From Clostridium pasteurianum (GTDB lineage Bacteria; Bacillota; Clostridia; Clostridiales; Clostridiaceae), in assembly GCF_001705235.1 (NCBI RefSeq), contig NZ_MCGV01000001.1, positions 2,480,001-2,544,000 of the forward strand: DNA of 64,000 nt. Direction: 5' to 3'. Positions within the stretch are counted from its first letter, which is position 1, and each line of letters opens with the position of its first letter. Below, piece by piece: positions 1-8,082 of the stretch. The position numbers and the translations under genes were made by a program. Below the pieces are notes generated by a model, which saw only the letters and a program-made list of their open reading frames with translations, had not been told where the DNA came from and did not search any database.

Positions 1-2
1 TT

Positions 3-311
3 CCGCGTGATATTAATAATGATGAAACATTGATATGTTTCAAGAATATGCTTAGGTTACTTGAGAATTGTCCTAATTATGAACTTGCGGTAGTAGATAA
101 AGTACCATCAATAAAAAATATTCCTAAATTTATGATTTTAAAAGAAAACGTAAAGTTATTAATGAATATGGGTGAGCAAGAATTCAGTATAGAAGAGCCA
201 ATTACAATTGGAGGCTTTAAAGATTTTTTTACGAATCTTTGGGATGAAATTCCACCTATAAATAGGAGCAGAGAATACACGATGGAATGGCTTAAGAAAA
301 GGATAATTTAA
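3..311 (+). CDS. C-terminal end of an unidentified protein (truncated by window edge)
   Basis: The reading frame is open from the first complete codon of the window, so only the last 102 residues are present and the start lies outside. The visible part has a hydrophilic mixed alpha/beta composition, with no membrane segment and no motif that I can assign. It ends in a basic tail (WLKKRII). A TTG at base 30 could be read as a start, but it lacks a ribosome binding site, so continuation from upstream is more likely. The 3' end lies about 40 bases before the promoter of the MATE gene. The family is unknown; a C-terminal ligand domain of a regulator is one possibility I cannot support. Confidence 0.5.
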   Translation, partial: PRDINNDETLICFKNMLRLLENCPNYELAVVDKVPSIKNIPKFMILKENVKLLMNMGEQEFSIEEPITIGGFKDFFTNLWDEIPPINRSREYTMEWLKKRII

Positions 312-350
312 TTAAAAGAACTAAGATTTATGATTAAATTATTATAAATG

Positions 351-372
351 GTTATTGACTTAAGTCAGTCAG
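351..372. promoter_or_regulatory. operator 1, overlapping -35 of the MATE promoter
   Basis: Core TGACTTAAGTCAGTCA at 356-371, with a perfect 12-bp palindrome TGACTTAAGTCA. The same core recurs at 389-404, and a 22-bp inverted repeat of the same type lies at 1794-1815, just before the tetR gene. The binding protein is inferred to be the adjacent TetR regulator. Confidence 0.7.
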
Positions 373-383
373 TAGCGTATAAT
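355..383 (+). promoter_or_regulatory. sigma-A type promoter of the MATE exporter gene
   Basis: TTGACT (355-360) and TATAAT (378-383) are separated by exactly 17 bases, close to the consensus. The -35 box lies inside one TetR-type palindrome and the second palindrome begins right after the -10 box, so a bound repressor would occlude both the promoter and the start point. Confidence 0.8.
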
Positions 384-405
384 AAAAATGACTTAAGTCA
401 GTCAA
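384..405. promoter_or_regulatory. operator 2, immediately downstream of -10 of the MATE promoter
   Basis: This is a second exact copy of the 16-base core TGACTTAAGTCAGTCA (389-404), spaced 33 bases (about three helical turns) from operator 1. The position covers the expected transcription start. Confidence 0.7.
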
Positions 406-426
406 TTGTATTTTGGAGGTAAAACT

Positions 427-1797
427 ATGTCAAATGTAAATGAAATGGAAAGTGGAAATATCAAAAAACTTTTATTGAAATTTTCTGTACCATCTATAAT
501 ATCTATGCTTGCAAATGCAGTGTATAATGTTTGTGATAAAATGTTTGTTGGTATTGGAGTTGGAGTCCTTGGAATTTCGGCTGTAACTATATCATATACT
601 GTAACTTTAGTAATACTGGGATTTTCTATGCTAGTTGGATTAGGGGCAACTTCACTTGTTTCAATAAATCTTGGACAAAATGATATTAAAAAATGTGAAA
701 CTATTGTTGGCAATACATTTATTTTGTCCTTTATAGTGTCTATTATCTTAATGATTTTGGGTTATAGCTTTTTAACACCTATGCTTGCATTGTTGGGAGC
801 AAAGGGAAAGGTTTTAAGTTATGCAGTAACTTATACAGGCATAATAATTTTAGGAACTCCTTTTCAAGTTTTAAACTGTTCTATGAATAACATTTTAAAA
901 GGTCAGGGAAAAGCTAAGATGGCAATGGTTAACTGTTTAATATCAATCATTTTAAATATAATCTTTAACCCATTGTTTATATTTGTATTTCATATGGGGA
1001 TCGCAGGTTCTGCTGTTGCTACAGTGATTTCAACAGCAATTGGTGCAATATTTTCTACATCTCCTTACTTTGCAAAAAATTCTAACATAAGAATTCATTT
1101 CGAAAATTTAAAACTAAAAAAGGATATTATTATTTCATCGTTTTCAATAGGAACTTCCGGATTTGTAATGGTGGTAGCGCTAGCACTTATAAACATTATT
1201 ATAAATAAGCAGTGTTTAGTATATGGTGGGAATATGGCTGTAGCAGCTTTTGGTATTATATATAATGTTAATATGCTGGTTTTGATGCCTGTAACTGGTA
1301 TTAATCAAGGAGTTCAACCTATAATAGGATATAACTATGGAGCAAAAAGATATGGTAAAATACTTAAAGCATTTAAATTGTCTGTTTTATTTGGAACCAT
1401 TATTTCTTTAATTGGATTTGTTTTATTTGAAGTATTTAGCAAAAATATTTTTTATGCTTTTGGGCAAGGAACTAAGGAGCTTATAGTAATAGGAGTACCT
1501 GCTATGAGATTATATTCAATGAGCCTTCCTATACTTGGATTTATGATCTTGGGAGCAAGCTATTTTCAGTATGTTGGAAAAGCAAAATATTCAATAATTT
1601 TGATTATGCTTAGACAGGTTATTGTAATTATGCCAATGCTTATAATATTGCCTAAGTTTATGAAAATTACAGGATTATGGATAGCAACACCTATTACAGA
1701 TTTGATTTCAGTAATAATTCTTTTGGGTTTCATATGTCCCGAAATAAAAAAGTTAAGTTCTTTAGGAAATGCAGAAGCAGTACAGTGTAATGATTGA
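427..1797 (+). CDS. MATE family multidrug/Na+ antiporter
   Basis: A 456-aa integral membrane protein with about twelve hydrophobic segments in two halves, the usual size and pattern of MatE transporters (DinF/NorM superfamily). The N-terminal region reads MESGNIKKLLLKFSVPSI, the typical MATE opening in clostridia, and the second half contains PVTGINQGVQPIIGYNYGAK, the conserved motif found in this family. The start is the ATG at 427, served by GGAGG at 415-419; an in-frame TTG at 406 is upstream of that site and is rejected. Substrates are probably cationic drugs or dyes exported in exchange for Na+ or H+, which is inference from the family. The tetR gene follows directly, and three shared palindromes indicate local repression. 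Confidence in the family is high; the substrate is unknown. Confidence 0.9.
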   Translation: MSNVNEMESGNIKKLLLKFSVPSIISMLANAVYNVCDKMFVGIGVGVLGISAVTISYTVTLVILGFSMLVGLGATSLVSINLGQNDIKKCETIVGNTFILSFIVSIILMILGYSFLTPMLALLGAKGKVLSYAVTYTGIIILGTPFQVLNCSMNNILKGQGKAKMAMVNCLISIILNIIFNPLFIFVFHMGIAGSAVATVISTAIGAIFSTSPYFAKNSNIRIHFENLKLKKDIIISSFSIGTSGFVMVVALALINIIINKQCLVYGGNMAVAAFGIIYNVNMLVLMPVTGINQGVQPIIGYNYGAKRYGKILKAFKLSVLFGTIISLIGFVLFEVFSKNIFYAFGQGTKELIVIGVPAMRLYSMSLPILGFMILGASYFQYVGKAKYSIILIMLRQVIVIMPMLIILPKFMKITGLWIATPITDLISVIILLGFICPEIKKLSSLGNAEAVQCND

Positions 1798-1815
1798 TTG
1801 ACTTATGTCAATCAA
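1794..1815. promoter_or_regulatory. operator 3 upstream of tetR (22-bp palindrome)
   Basis: TTGATTGAC, four bases TTAT, then GTCAATCAA: a perfect 9-bp inverted repeat overlapping the stop codon of the MATE gene. Its core TGACTTATGTCAATCA matches the two MATE-promoter operators at 14 of 16 positions. It suggests autoregulation of the TetR gene. Confidence 0.7.
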
Positions 1816-1869
1816 CTAATTATAATTAAGTTAAGGTATCTGAAAAAACGTTCAATTGGAGGAATTAAC

Positions 1870-2535
1870 TTGAGAATTTCTAAAGATCCAGAAGAAAGAA
1901 AGAATGAATTAATTGATACAGCAGAGGAGCTTTTTTCAACCGTTGGATATGATAAAACTTCAGTAAGCGATATAGTAAAGAAAGTTTCAGTAGCTCAGGG
2001 AACTTTTTATTACTATTTTAAATCAAAAGAAGATATATTTATGGCGATTTTCACCAGAAACTCTGAAAAATTGCTTTTGGAAATGAAAGAAAAAGTAAAA
2101 GAAAAAAATATTAATGCTGTAGAAAAGCTAATGATAGTAATAAAGTTATATATTGAATCAAAGGAGGACAGCGCTGGCAGTAAACACAAAATTGTTGAGA
2201 CACTTCATAATGACGAAAATACAAGCCTGCATCACAAGATAATTGTAGAGGAGATAGTTACTAAGCGATCTATGCTTACCAGTATTATAAAACAGGGAAT
2301 AGCTGAAGGTATATTTCATACAGATTATCCAGAAGAAGCAGCTGAATTCATACTTACTGAATTATATTTTGTATTTGATCCTGAAGTTTTTGGATTTAGT
2401 AATGAAGAAATTTTCAAGAAATCAGAAGCTTTAGCAGATATGGTTGAGAAGCTTTTGAGTGTACCTAGAGGAACTTTTATGAGTAAGATTGTACAACTAA
2501 AGGAGTCATATAGTAAGAATATAACTAATTTATAG
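1870..2535 (+). CDS. TetR/AcrR family transcriptional regulator
   Basis: A 221-aa protein with an N-terminal TetR helix-turn-helix: residues about 10-55 include LIDTAEELFSTVGYDKTSV and the recognition part AQGTFYYYFKSKEDIF, the signature of the family. The remaining 150 residues are helical and would form the ligand pocket and dimer interface. The start is TTG at 1870 because GGAGG lies 7 bases upstream (1858-1862); a further TTG at 1798 is inside the operator and has no ribosome binding site. It lies directly downstream of the MATE exporter, and the palindrome found in front of both genes suggests it represses the exporter and itself until a drug-like ligand binds. The ligand is unknown. Confidence 0.9.
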   Translation: MRISKDPEERKNELIDTAEELFSTVGYDKTSVSDIVKKVSVAQGTFYYYFKSKEDIFMAIFTRNSEKLLLEMKEKVKEKNINAVEKLMIVIKLYIESKEDSAGSKHKIVETLHNDENTSLHHKIIVEEIVTKRSMLTSIIKQGIAEGIFHTDYPEEAAEFILTELYFVFDPEVFGFSNEEIFKKSEALADMVEKLLSVPRGTFMSKIVQLKESYSKNITNL

Positions 2536-2561
2536 AGTTTAATATTATAATTAATTGTGTA

Positions 2562-2972
2562 CTAGAATTTATATTTTATAATGGTATCACAAAATTCTTT
2601 TAAATCTATAAGGTGATTCTCAATTATTTCTTTTACAACATCGAGATTTATGGTTTGATAGTCATGTACGGCTATATTTCTAAAGCCAACCATGCTTTTT
2701 AAATTTTTTGCAAGCTTGGAATCGATAATATTGTTACTATATAATACATCAAAGGCATCGCGACTAGTTTGGGGGATTCCAAGTTTCTTTTCTGAAACTA
2801 TATGCATTGCTAGATCAATGCAAGCTTCACAGGCACGTTGAATGTTTAATATTATTGAATCTTGCTTAGTGTAGTCACTTAAGTTTTTAAAGTTATTATT
2901 GTATACATCATTAATTCTATTTACACATCTTTCAATAGTAGATATTTTATTATAAATAACATCATTACCCAT
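2562..2972 (-). CDS. hepT: HepT-like ribonuclease toxin (HEPN, DUF86)
   Basis: A 136-aa all-helical protein of the HepT/DUF86 type. The HEPN ribonuclease motif R-x4-H-x-Y is intact (R98, H103, Y105 in VGFRNIAVHDYQ). In characterised pairs HepT is an RNase whose Tyr is modified by the partner MntA. The start is the ATG at 2972 (MGNDVIY); a longer reading from 3023 runs through the end of mntA. The gene overlaps the 3' end of mntA by 8 bases, so translation is coupled. Both genes are co-directional on the minus strand. Function as a toxin-antitoxin or anti-phage module follows from family knowledge and was not tested here. Confidence 0.85.
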   Translation of the reverse strand: MGNDVIYNKISTIERCVNRINDVYNNNFKNLSDYTKQDSIILNIQRACEACIDLAMHIVSEKKLGIPQTSRDAFDVLYSNNIIDSKLAKNLKSMVGFRNIAVHDYQTINLDVVKEIIENHLIDLKEFCDTIIKYKF

Positions 2973-3381
2973 AAATATTCCCCCTCTTTTTAATGCCGTC
3001 CAATATGTCTTTTCTTTCTTCATTTAATAAAGCATAGTCTTTAAAAGCATACATTTCAAAGTACATTCTCTTAGTGTTATCGCTGCAATATACAACTTTG
3101 CCATTTCCAACAATTTGTGCTTTAAATACAGTTGATGCATTTTTTAAATTTATTAAATCCACATCTCTTTTTATAATATCAGCAATATGATTTGCTAGCA
3201 TAAATATTTCATAGTTTGATAAAACTGTATTACTTAAATATGCTATATCAATGTCGCTGTCTTCTCTAAGCTCATTCCTAGCGGCTGAACCAAATATATA
3301 TATTAGTGTAGGCTTTACGTTTTTGGTTAAGATATCAATAATATCTTTGACGGCTTCTTTATTTAAACTTGATAACGGCAT
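2965..3381 (-). CDS. mntA: MntA-like nucleotidyltransferase antitoxin
   Basis: A 138-aa minimal nucleotidyltransferase. The diagnostic motif G-S-x10-D-x-D is complete (G31, S32, D43, D45, in IYIFGSAARNELREDSDIDI). MntA antitoxins AMPylate the HEPN toxin encoded next door. The start at 3381 has a good ribosome binding site (AGAGGTG on the coding strand). Promoter and gene are upstream of hepT on the same strand, with an 8-base overlap. The C-terminal 40 residues are helical and charged. Nothing is degenerate; the pair looks functional. Confidence 0.87.
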   Translation of the reverse strand: MPLSSLNKEAVKDIIDILTKNVKPTLIYIFGSAARNELREDSDIDIAYLSNTVLSNYEIFMLANHIADIIKRDVDLINLKNASTVFKAQIVGNGKVVYCSDNTKRMYFEMYAFKDYALLNEERKDILDGIKKRGNIYG

Positions 3382-3437
3382 ATTAAAATCACCTCTTTAA
3401 TATATTATATCATTATTTTGAGGCTTTTAGTCTAAGC

Positions 3438-3491
3438 TAAGCAATAGTATTTTGAGCCTAGTTTTATTTAATGTTTTAAACTAATGCTACT
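3438..3491 (-). repeat. deleted copy of the 3'-end palindromic element
   Basis: Read on the minus strand, it begins one base after the LacI-gene stop with a terminal segment containing AAAACATTAAATAAAACT and ends with TCAAAATACTATTGCTTA. These correspond to the two ends of the long elements at 7801-7974, 8680-8860 and 17570-17753. The internal 130 bases are missing, leaving a 54-bp element. It sits in the gap between lacI and mntA. Confidence 0.6.
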
Positions 3492-4505
3492 TCACATACA
3501 AGAATCTCTAACTATCAAAGGAGCATCAACAAAAACTGAAGTCGGTTTTTCAAGTTTTTGGCTTAGCATATCAGAAATAAGCTCAATACATTTACCAGCC
3601 ATTTTTTCAATAGGTATATCAACTATAGTAATAGGTGGTGTGCTGAATTTAGTATATTCATTATCAGTCATGCCAATAGAGATAATTTCCACATTTTTGG
3701 GTACAGATATTCTTTCTCTATTCAATACGTTTAGTACACCTAGGGTTATGCTGTCCGAGTTGCAGAATAAAGCTTTTGGTGTGTCCTTTATTTTTATAAA
3801 CTCTTCTCCAGCAGTAAATCCACCATGCAGTGAATTATCAGCTGATATAATGTTTTTATGTGAAACGTCAATGCCATTTTTCTCGCATGTTTCAATAAAA
3901 CCTCTATTTCTACAATCCATGGCTCTGTTTAAGGATTTAGTGAGTATAGCAGCAGCACTTTTGTGACCATTTTTTAACAATAGTAGGGCTGCTTTTTCTC
4001 CCATTCTATAATTATCAACATTTACAGAAGAATACTTATCTGATAGGCGATTGAATAAAATTATAGGAAGCTTTAAATAACTTTTGTTTAAATATTCCAT
4101 ATCTGAGTTTGATATATTTGCTATAATTGCAGCATCAAAATTATTTGGTGTATTTATACCTTTTTCAAGATGTAGGTAGTTGGTTTTGTAAGGGCAGATT
4201 ACAATATTATAACAGTAGTTTAATTTTATAAGTTTATCTTGAAGACCCTTTAAAAAGCGAGATATTATATTTACATGAATGTCAGATGACCAATATAAAG
4301 CTATTATAGGCTTATTGGGTGCGGCCTGATTTCTAAGCTTTCTGGCTAAAATATTAGGATGATAATCAAGTTCTTTTACAGCTGACATAACTTTCTTTTG
4401 AGTTTTTTCAGTGATATTTCTTTTAGCTGAGTTGCCATTTAAAATTATAGATACAGTGCTTGGGGAAACACCGGATAATTTCGCAACATCTTTTATTGTA
4501 GCCAT
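3492..4505 (-). CDS. LacI family transcriptional regulator
   Basis: A 337-aa regulator with the N-terminal LacI helix-turn-helix (ATIKDVAKLSGVSPSTVSII, then hinge LDYHPNILARKLRNQ) followed by a periplasmic-binding-protein-like sensor domain (residues about 65-335). The start ATG at 4505 is preceded on the coding strand by AAGGAG. It has no adjacent catabolic operon: neighbours are an unrelated toxin-antitoxin pair and a LysR gene, so its target may be distant. The fold suggests a sugar or nucleoside effector, not identifiable here. A short palindromic 3' element starts one base after its stop codon. Confidence 0.88.
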   Translation of the reverse strand: MATIKDVAKLSGVSPSTVSIILNGNSAKRNITEKTQKKVMSAVKELDYHPNILARKLRNQAAPNKPIIALYWSSDIHVNIISRFLKGLQDKLIKLNYCYNIVICPYKTNYLHLEKGINTPNNFDAAIIANISNSDMEYLNKSYLKLPIILFNRLSDKYSSVNVDNYRMGEKAALLLLKNGHKSAAAILTKSLNRAMDCRNRGFIETCEKNGIDVSHKNIISADNSLHGGFTAGEEFIKIKDTPKALFCNSDSITLGVLNVLNRERISVPKNVEIISIGMTDNEYTKFSTPPITIVDIPIEKMAGKCIELISDMLSQKLEKPTSVFVDAPLIVRDSCM

Positions 4506-4626
4506 ATTCTCGCTCCTTACTAATGTGATAGAAAATTTTTATAATTTAATCTTAGTATATATTTTTGCATAGTTTGTAAGAAAAGTAAATGCTACTGAAT
4601 TTGTTATTGCAAGTGTAATAAAACAT

Positions 4627-5517
4627 TTAATTATTTTCTGATGCTAAAGATAATATATAGTCTTTAAACTTTTTTGTAGTAGGAGACAACTTCAAGCTTT
4701 TAAGCCAACCCATGTAAATTGTTTTATAGCCTATATCTTCTTTTATTTTTATGATTGAGACCGTATTTGTGTTAATAAGTGGTGAGTTTGGAACTATAGT
4801 AATGCCGGCACCAGCTGCTACAAGGCCACCTAGCATACTGGCTTCATTGGGCTCAATAGAAATTTTAGGTGTATAATTTATAAATTCAGCATAAGAAAGC
4901 TTCTTATTATTACTGTCTTTATCACAATATACAATAAAGGATTCATTTTTTAGGTCTTTTAAAGAGACTTCTGTTTTATTTGAAAGAGTATGATTTTTAG
5001 GAACAATTAAAACGTAATTTTCCTTTTTTATTGGGACAGATTCAATTTCAGGGTAATTACTAATAGCTTTAACTTCATCATAAAAGCCTAGACATATTTT
5101 TTTATCACGTATATGTTTTAGTATTTGAGAAGCTGATTCATTACTGAATTGAAATTTGGCTTCGGGATAAGAACTTAAAAAATTACTTATTATAAATGGC
5201 AAAAAGTATGTTCCAATGCAGTAAGTAGAAGCTATTGAAATAATGTCTTTATCCTTATTTATCATAATTTTTAGTTCATTAATTCCAGTTTCTATTTCTA
5301 GTAGTGCTGAGGATGCATGTCTTAAAAATGATTTACCAAAACGAGATAGTTCTATAGTACGCCCATTTCTTTCGAATAAAGTTACGCCTAATTCATTCTC
5401 TAATTTAGAAATTGCTTTGCTTAAGGCTGGCTGAGTTACAGAAAGTTCATCAGCAGCTGCAGAAAAGTTTTTAGTTTCAGAGACTTTTTTGAAATATTGT
5501 AATTGTTGAAGATTCAT
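4627..5517 (-). CDS. LysR family transcriptional regulator
   Basis: A 296-aa LysR-type regulator: N-terminal winged helix-turn-helix (MNLQQLQYFKKVSETKNFSA and QPALSKAISKLENELGVTLF) and a C-terminal substrate-binding domain of about 200 residues. The start is the ATG at 5517, seven bases after AAGGAG on the coding strand; an in-frame upstream start at 5535 has no such site. It is divergent from the ferredoxin-nitroreductase gene with a 183-base shared intergenic region, the classical arrangement in which a LysR protein controls its divergent neighbour. That control is inference; I did not find a convincing T-N11-A box by eye. Confidence 0.9.
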   Translation of the reverse strand: MNLQQLQYFKKVSETKNFSAAADELSVTQPALSKAISKLENELGVTLFERNGRTIELSRFGKSFLRHASSALLEIETGINELKIMINKDKDIISIASTYCIGTYFLPFIISNFLSSYPEAKFQFSNESASQILKHIRDKKICLGFYDEVKAISNYPEIESVPIKKENYVLIVPKNHTLSNKTEVSLKDLKNESFIVYCDKDSNNKKLSYAEFINYTPKISIEPNEASMLGGLVAAGAGITIVPNSPLINTNTVSIIKIKEDIGYKTIYMGWLKSLKLSPTTKKFKDYILSLASENN

Positions 5518-5700
5518 ATGTATACTCCTTATCAATAACTTTTAGTTATAATAGTGTGAATATAATTAATTGGACACAACCAATTTTACAGTGATATAAT
5601 AATGCTTGTATAAAAATATTTCTTATAAAAGACACAAATCAATTATAAATTTTATTTATGAATATGTCAAAATATTAAGTTATAAGGAGAGAATATTGCT

Positions 5701-6519
5701 ATGATGAAAGTTGATACGGAAAAGTGTGTAGGATGCGGCCAATGCGTTAAAGATTGTTTCCCACGAGATATAAAAATAGTTGATGGGAAGGCAAATATAG
5801 ATAATGTTACTTGCATTAAGTGTGGACATTGTATTGCAATATGCCCTAAAAATGCAATATCAACGGATGAATACAGCATGGAAGATGTAAAAGAATATAA
5901 TAAGGATGAATTTTCTATAGATGCAGACAGGCTTCTTAACTTTATAAAATTTAGAAGAAGTATAAGACGCTTCAAGGATAAAGATGTTGAAGATGAGAAA
6001 CTCCTTAAAATTATAGAAGCTGGAAGGTTTACTCAAACTGCAAGCAATATGCAGGATGTATCCTATATAGTAGTTAAAGAGAAACTTCAAGAACTTAAGA
6101 AATTAGTTTTTGAAAGTCTGAACAATGCCGGTAAAAAAATACTTGAAAATTTAACGCCTGAAAATATGATTTATAAAAGATATGCTGAGATGTGGATAAA
6201 CATGTACAATGATTATAAAGAAAATCAAGAGAATGATAAAATCTTCTTTAATGCGCCAGCAGTTATAATTGTAACGTCAGCTGCCAAGGTTAATGGGGCA
6301 CTTGCATCGTCTAATATGGAGCTTATGACTGATGCATTAGGTCTTGGCACTTTCTTTAGTGGATTTTTTATAAGAGCAGCAGAAGGAAATAAAAAAATAA
6401 GAGAACTTCTTAGAGTTAAGGATGGCAAAGAGATAGTAACATGTATGATAGTGGGGTATCCTGATGTTAAATACAAAAGAACAGTTCCAAGAAAAGCAGC
6501 GGACATAAAGTGGCAGTAA
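5701..6519 (+). CDS. ferredoxin-nitroreductase fusion protein
   Basis: A 272-aa two-domain protein. Residues 1-60 are a bacterial ferredoxin with two 4Fe-4S motifs (CVGCGQCVKDC and CIKCGHCIAIC). Residues about 80-270 are a nitroreductase domain (FRRSIRRFKDKDV start, ending AADIKW) that would bind FMN. Such fusions accept electrons through the clusters and reduce nitro compounds, quinones or flavins; the physiological substrate is unknown. AAGGAG at 5684-5689 serves the start; ATG 5701 and ATG 5704 are both possible. It is divergent from a LysR regulator. A palindromic 3' element begins about 10 bases after the stop and probably ends the transcript. Confidence 0.88.
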   Translation: MMKVDTEKCVGCGQCVKDCFPRDIKIVDGKANIDNVTCIKCGHCIAICPKNAISTDEYSMEDVKEYNKDEFSIDADRLLNFIKFRRSIRRFKDKDVEDEKLLKIIEAGRFTQTASNMQDVSYIVVKEKLQELKKLVFESLNNAGKKILENLTPENMIYKRYAEMWINMYNDYKENQENDKIFFNAPAVIIVTSAAKVNGALASSNMELMTDALGLGTFFSGFFIRAAEGNKKIRELLRVKDGKEIVTCMIVGYPDVKYKRTVPRKAADIKWQ

Positions 6520-6529
6520 AAATATTGCT

Positions 6530-6708
6530 AAGTAATAGTATTTTGAAACATTAAATAAAAATTATAAGACTAAGCTTCAAATTATAAAAAGACTAAGGAA
6601 TTTTAATAACTTGCTGAAAAAAGCTCAGACAAATTAAAATTTCTAAGTCTTTTTTATAATTTGAAGCAAATCTTATTGAAAGTTTACTTGTCTAAATAGT
6701 GATTTACT
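6530..6708 (+). repeat. 3'-end palindromic element, copy downstream of the nitroreductase
   Basis: A long self-complementary sequence. The left arm around 6575-6605 (GCTTCAAATTATAAAAAGAC) is matched by its reverse complement around 6646-6666. The centre is AATAACTTGCT...AGCTCAGACA, and the left terminus AGTAATAGTATTTTGAAAC is followed by ATTAAATAAA. The right terminus is degenerate compared with other copies. The RNA would fold into one long hairpin. Confidence 0.8.
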
Positions 6709-6841
6709 AATTGAATGTATGTAATTTATGTCTTTATTGACTTAAGTACAACGTTATACTAAAATAAAAATGCACAAAATAGTTTATATATAAAGTTTTT
6801 TCACAAAATATAATATAGGTAATTTTATAGGAGGGATAATA

Positions 6842-7801
6842 ATGAATTTTGTTAAAAATAAACTTGTAGTTGTAGGTGCAGGTATGGTTGGATCAGCTGT
6901 TTTAAATTCTGTACTTTCACTTAATCTTTTATCTGAAGTTGTTATTGTAGATATAAATGATAAAAAGGCACGTGGAGAGGCACTAGATGCAAGTCATACT
7001 ACATCTTTTGCATATAGTCCTAATGTCAATGTTAGAGCAGGAAATTATGAGGACTGCAAGGATGCACAGATAATTGTTATAACAGCAGGTCCAAGTTTAA
7101 AACTTGATGGAAAAATGGATAGATTAGTTCTTGCAGATACAAATGTAAAAGTTATGAAGTCCATAATGGAGAATATAACTAAATACACTAAGGATGCTAT
7201 CATAATTGTGGTTACTAATCCTGTAGATATTGCCACTTATTATTGTCAGAACAATTTTGATTATCCTAAAAACAAAATTATGGGTACAGGTACTTTACTA
7301 GATACTGCAAGAATGAGAAAAATTATAGGTAAAAAATATAATATAGATAGTAAAAATGTTCATGGTTATGTTCTTGGAGAACATGGAGGAAGTTCTTTTA
7401 CTGCATGGAGCGGTGTTAATATTGCGGGAATTCCTTTTGATGAACTGGATGCAACTTTTAGTGTAAATAATAATAATGATAAAGATGAAATAGATAAAGA
7501 AGTTAGAGATGCTGGTATTCAGGTTTTGCAGCTTAAAGGTTATACAAGTGCTGGTATTTCAATGAGTGTAAGTAGACTTGTAAAAGCAATTCTTTTAAAT
7601 GAAGAAAGTATTTTACCAGTGTCATCAACTCTTGAAGGTGAATATGGAATTAACGATGTATCTTTAAGTATACCATGTGTTATAACTAATAGGGGAATAG
7701 AGAAAAAGCTTCAAATTCCACTTGAGCAGCATGAGGTTGAAGAGCTTAAGCAAAGCGCAGAAAATTTAAAAACAATTATTAATGGTTTAAAACTTGGATA
7801 A
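6842..7801 (+). CDS. ldh: L-lactate dehydrogenase family protein (L-2-hydroxyacid dehydrogenase)
   Basis: A 319-aa NAD-dependent lactate/malate dehydrogenase-type enzyme, reducing pyruvate (or another 2-oxoacid) and reoxidising NADH. It shows the dinucleotide motif VVVGAGMVG (N-terminus), VTNPVD, GTGTLLDTARMR and the catalytic histidine loop GEHGGSSFTAWS. The substrate loop after ITAG reads PSLKLDGKMDR: the catalytic Arg is present, but the ANQKPGE-type residues with the Gln that selects pyruvate in ordinary lactate dehydrogenases are absent. Specificity may therefore be for a bulkier 2-oxoacid, as in hydroxyisocaproate dehydrogenases. The start at 6842 follows GGAGGG. It is a single-gene unit with a palindromic 3' element overlapping its stop codon. 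Confidence 0.85.
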   Translation: MNFVKNKLVVVGAGMVGSAVLNSVLSLNLLSEVVIVDINDKKARGEALDASHTTSFAYSPNVNVRAGNYEDCKDAQIIVITAGPSLKLDGKMDRLVLADTNVKVMKSIMENITKYTKDAIIIVVTNPVDIATYYCQNNFDYPKNKIMGTGTLLDTARMRKIIGKKYNIDSKNVHGYVLGEHGGSSFTAWSGVNIAGIPFDELDATFSVNNNNDKDEIDKEVRDAGIQVLQLKGYTSAGISMSVSRLVKAILLNEESILPVSSTLEGEYGINDVSLSIPCVITNRGIEKKLQIPLEQHEVEELKQSAENLKTIINGLKLG

Positions 7802-7974
7802 AGTAATGGTGTTGAAAAGACATTAAATAAAGTTAAAGGCGTAAATTCTTAAAAACCCAAGAGTATTCAATAAGTCACTACCGTTTAGACAGATTGAAAA
7901 CTCTAAGTTCTTTAAGAATTTACGCCTAAGTTTTATAAAATTTTATTTAAACTGTTTTTTCAATACTATTACTT
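7801..7974 (+). repeat. 3'-end palindromic element, copy downstream of ldh
   Basis: A 174-bp element whose first base is the last base of the ldh stop codon. The ends AAGTAATGGTGTTGAAAAGA and TTTTTTCAATACTATTACTT are inverted repeats. Internal arms AGGCGTAAATTCTTAAA and CTTTAAGAATTTACGCCT pair, and the centre is TTCAATAAGTCACTACCGTTTAGACAGATTGAAA (positions about 7873-7906). The arms differ in sequence from other copies while still pairing, which implies compensatory change or independent palindrome formation. Confidence 0.85.
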
Positions 7975-8082
7975 TAAGCATTTGAAATTAAGAAATACTT
8001 TATAATATAAAATAAATTAATGCACATTTATAGAAGCTGTTGCATATTATAATTTTGTAATATTATAGAGGGAAGGAACAAT

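Noticed and set aside
6737-6748. TTGACTTAAGT upstream of ldh, resembling the MATE/TetR operator; a similar TGACTTAAGTA occurs at 12860-12870
   Set aside because: Only the left half and centre match; the right arm GTCARTCA is missing, so these are probably chance AT-rich matches and not operators.
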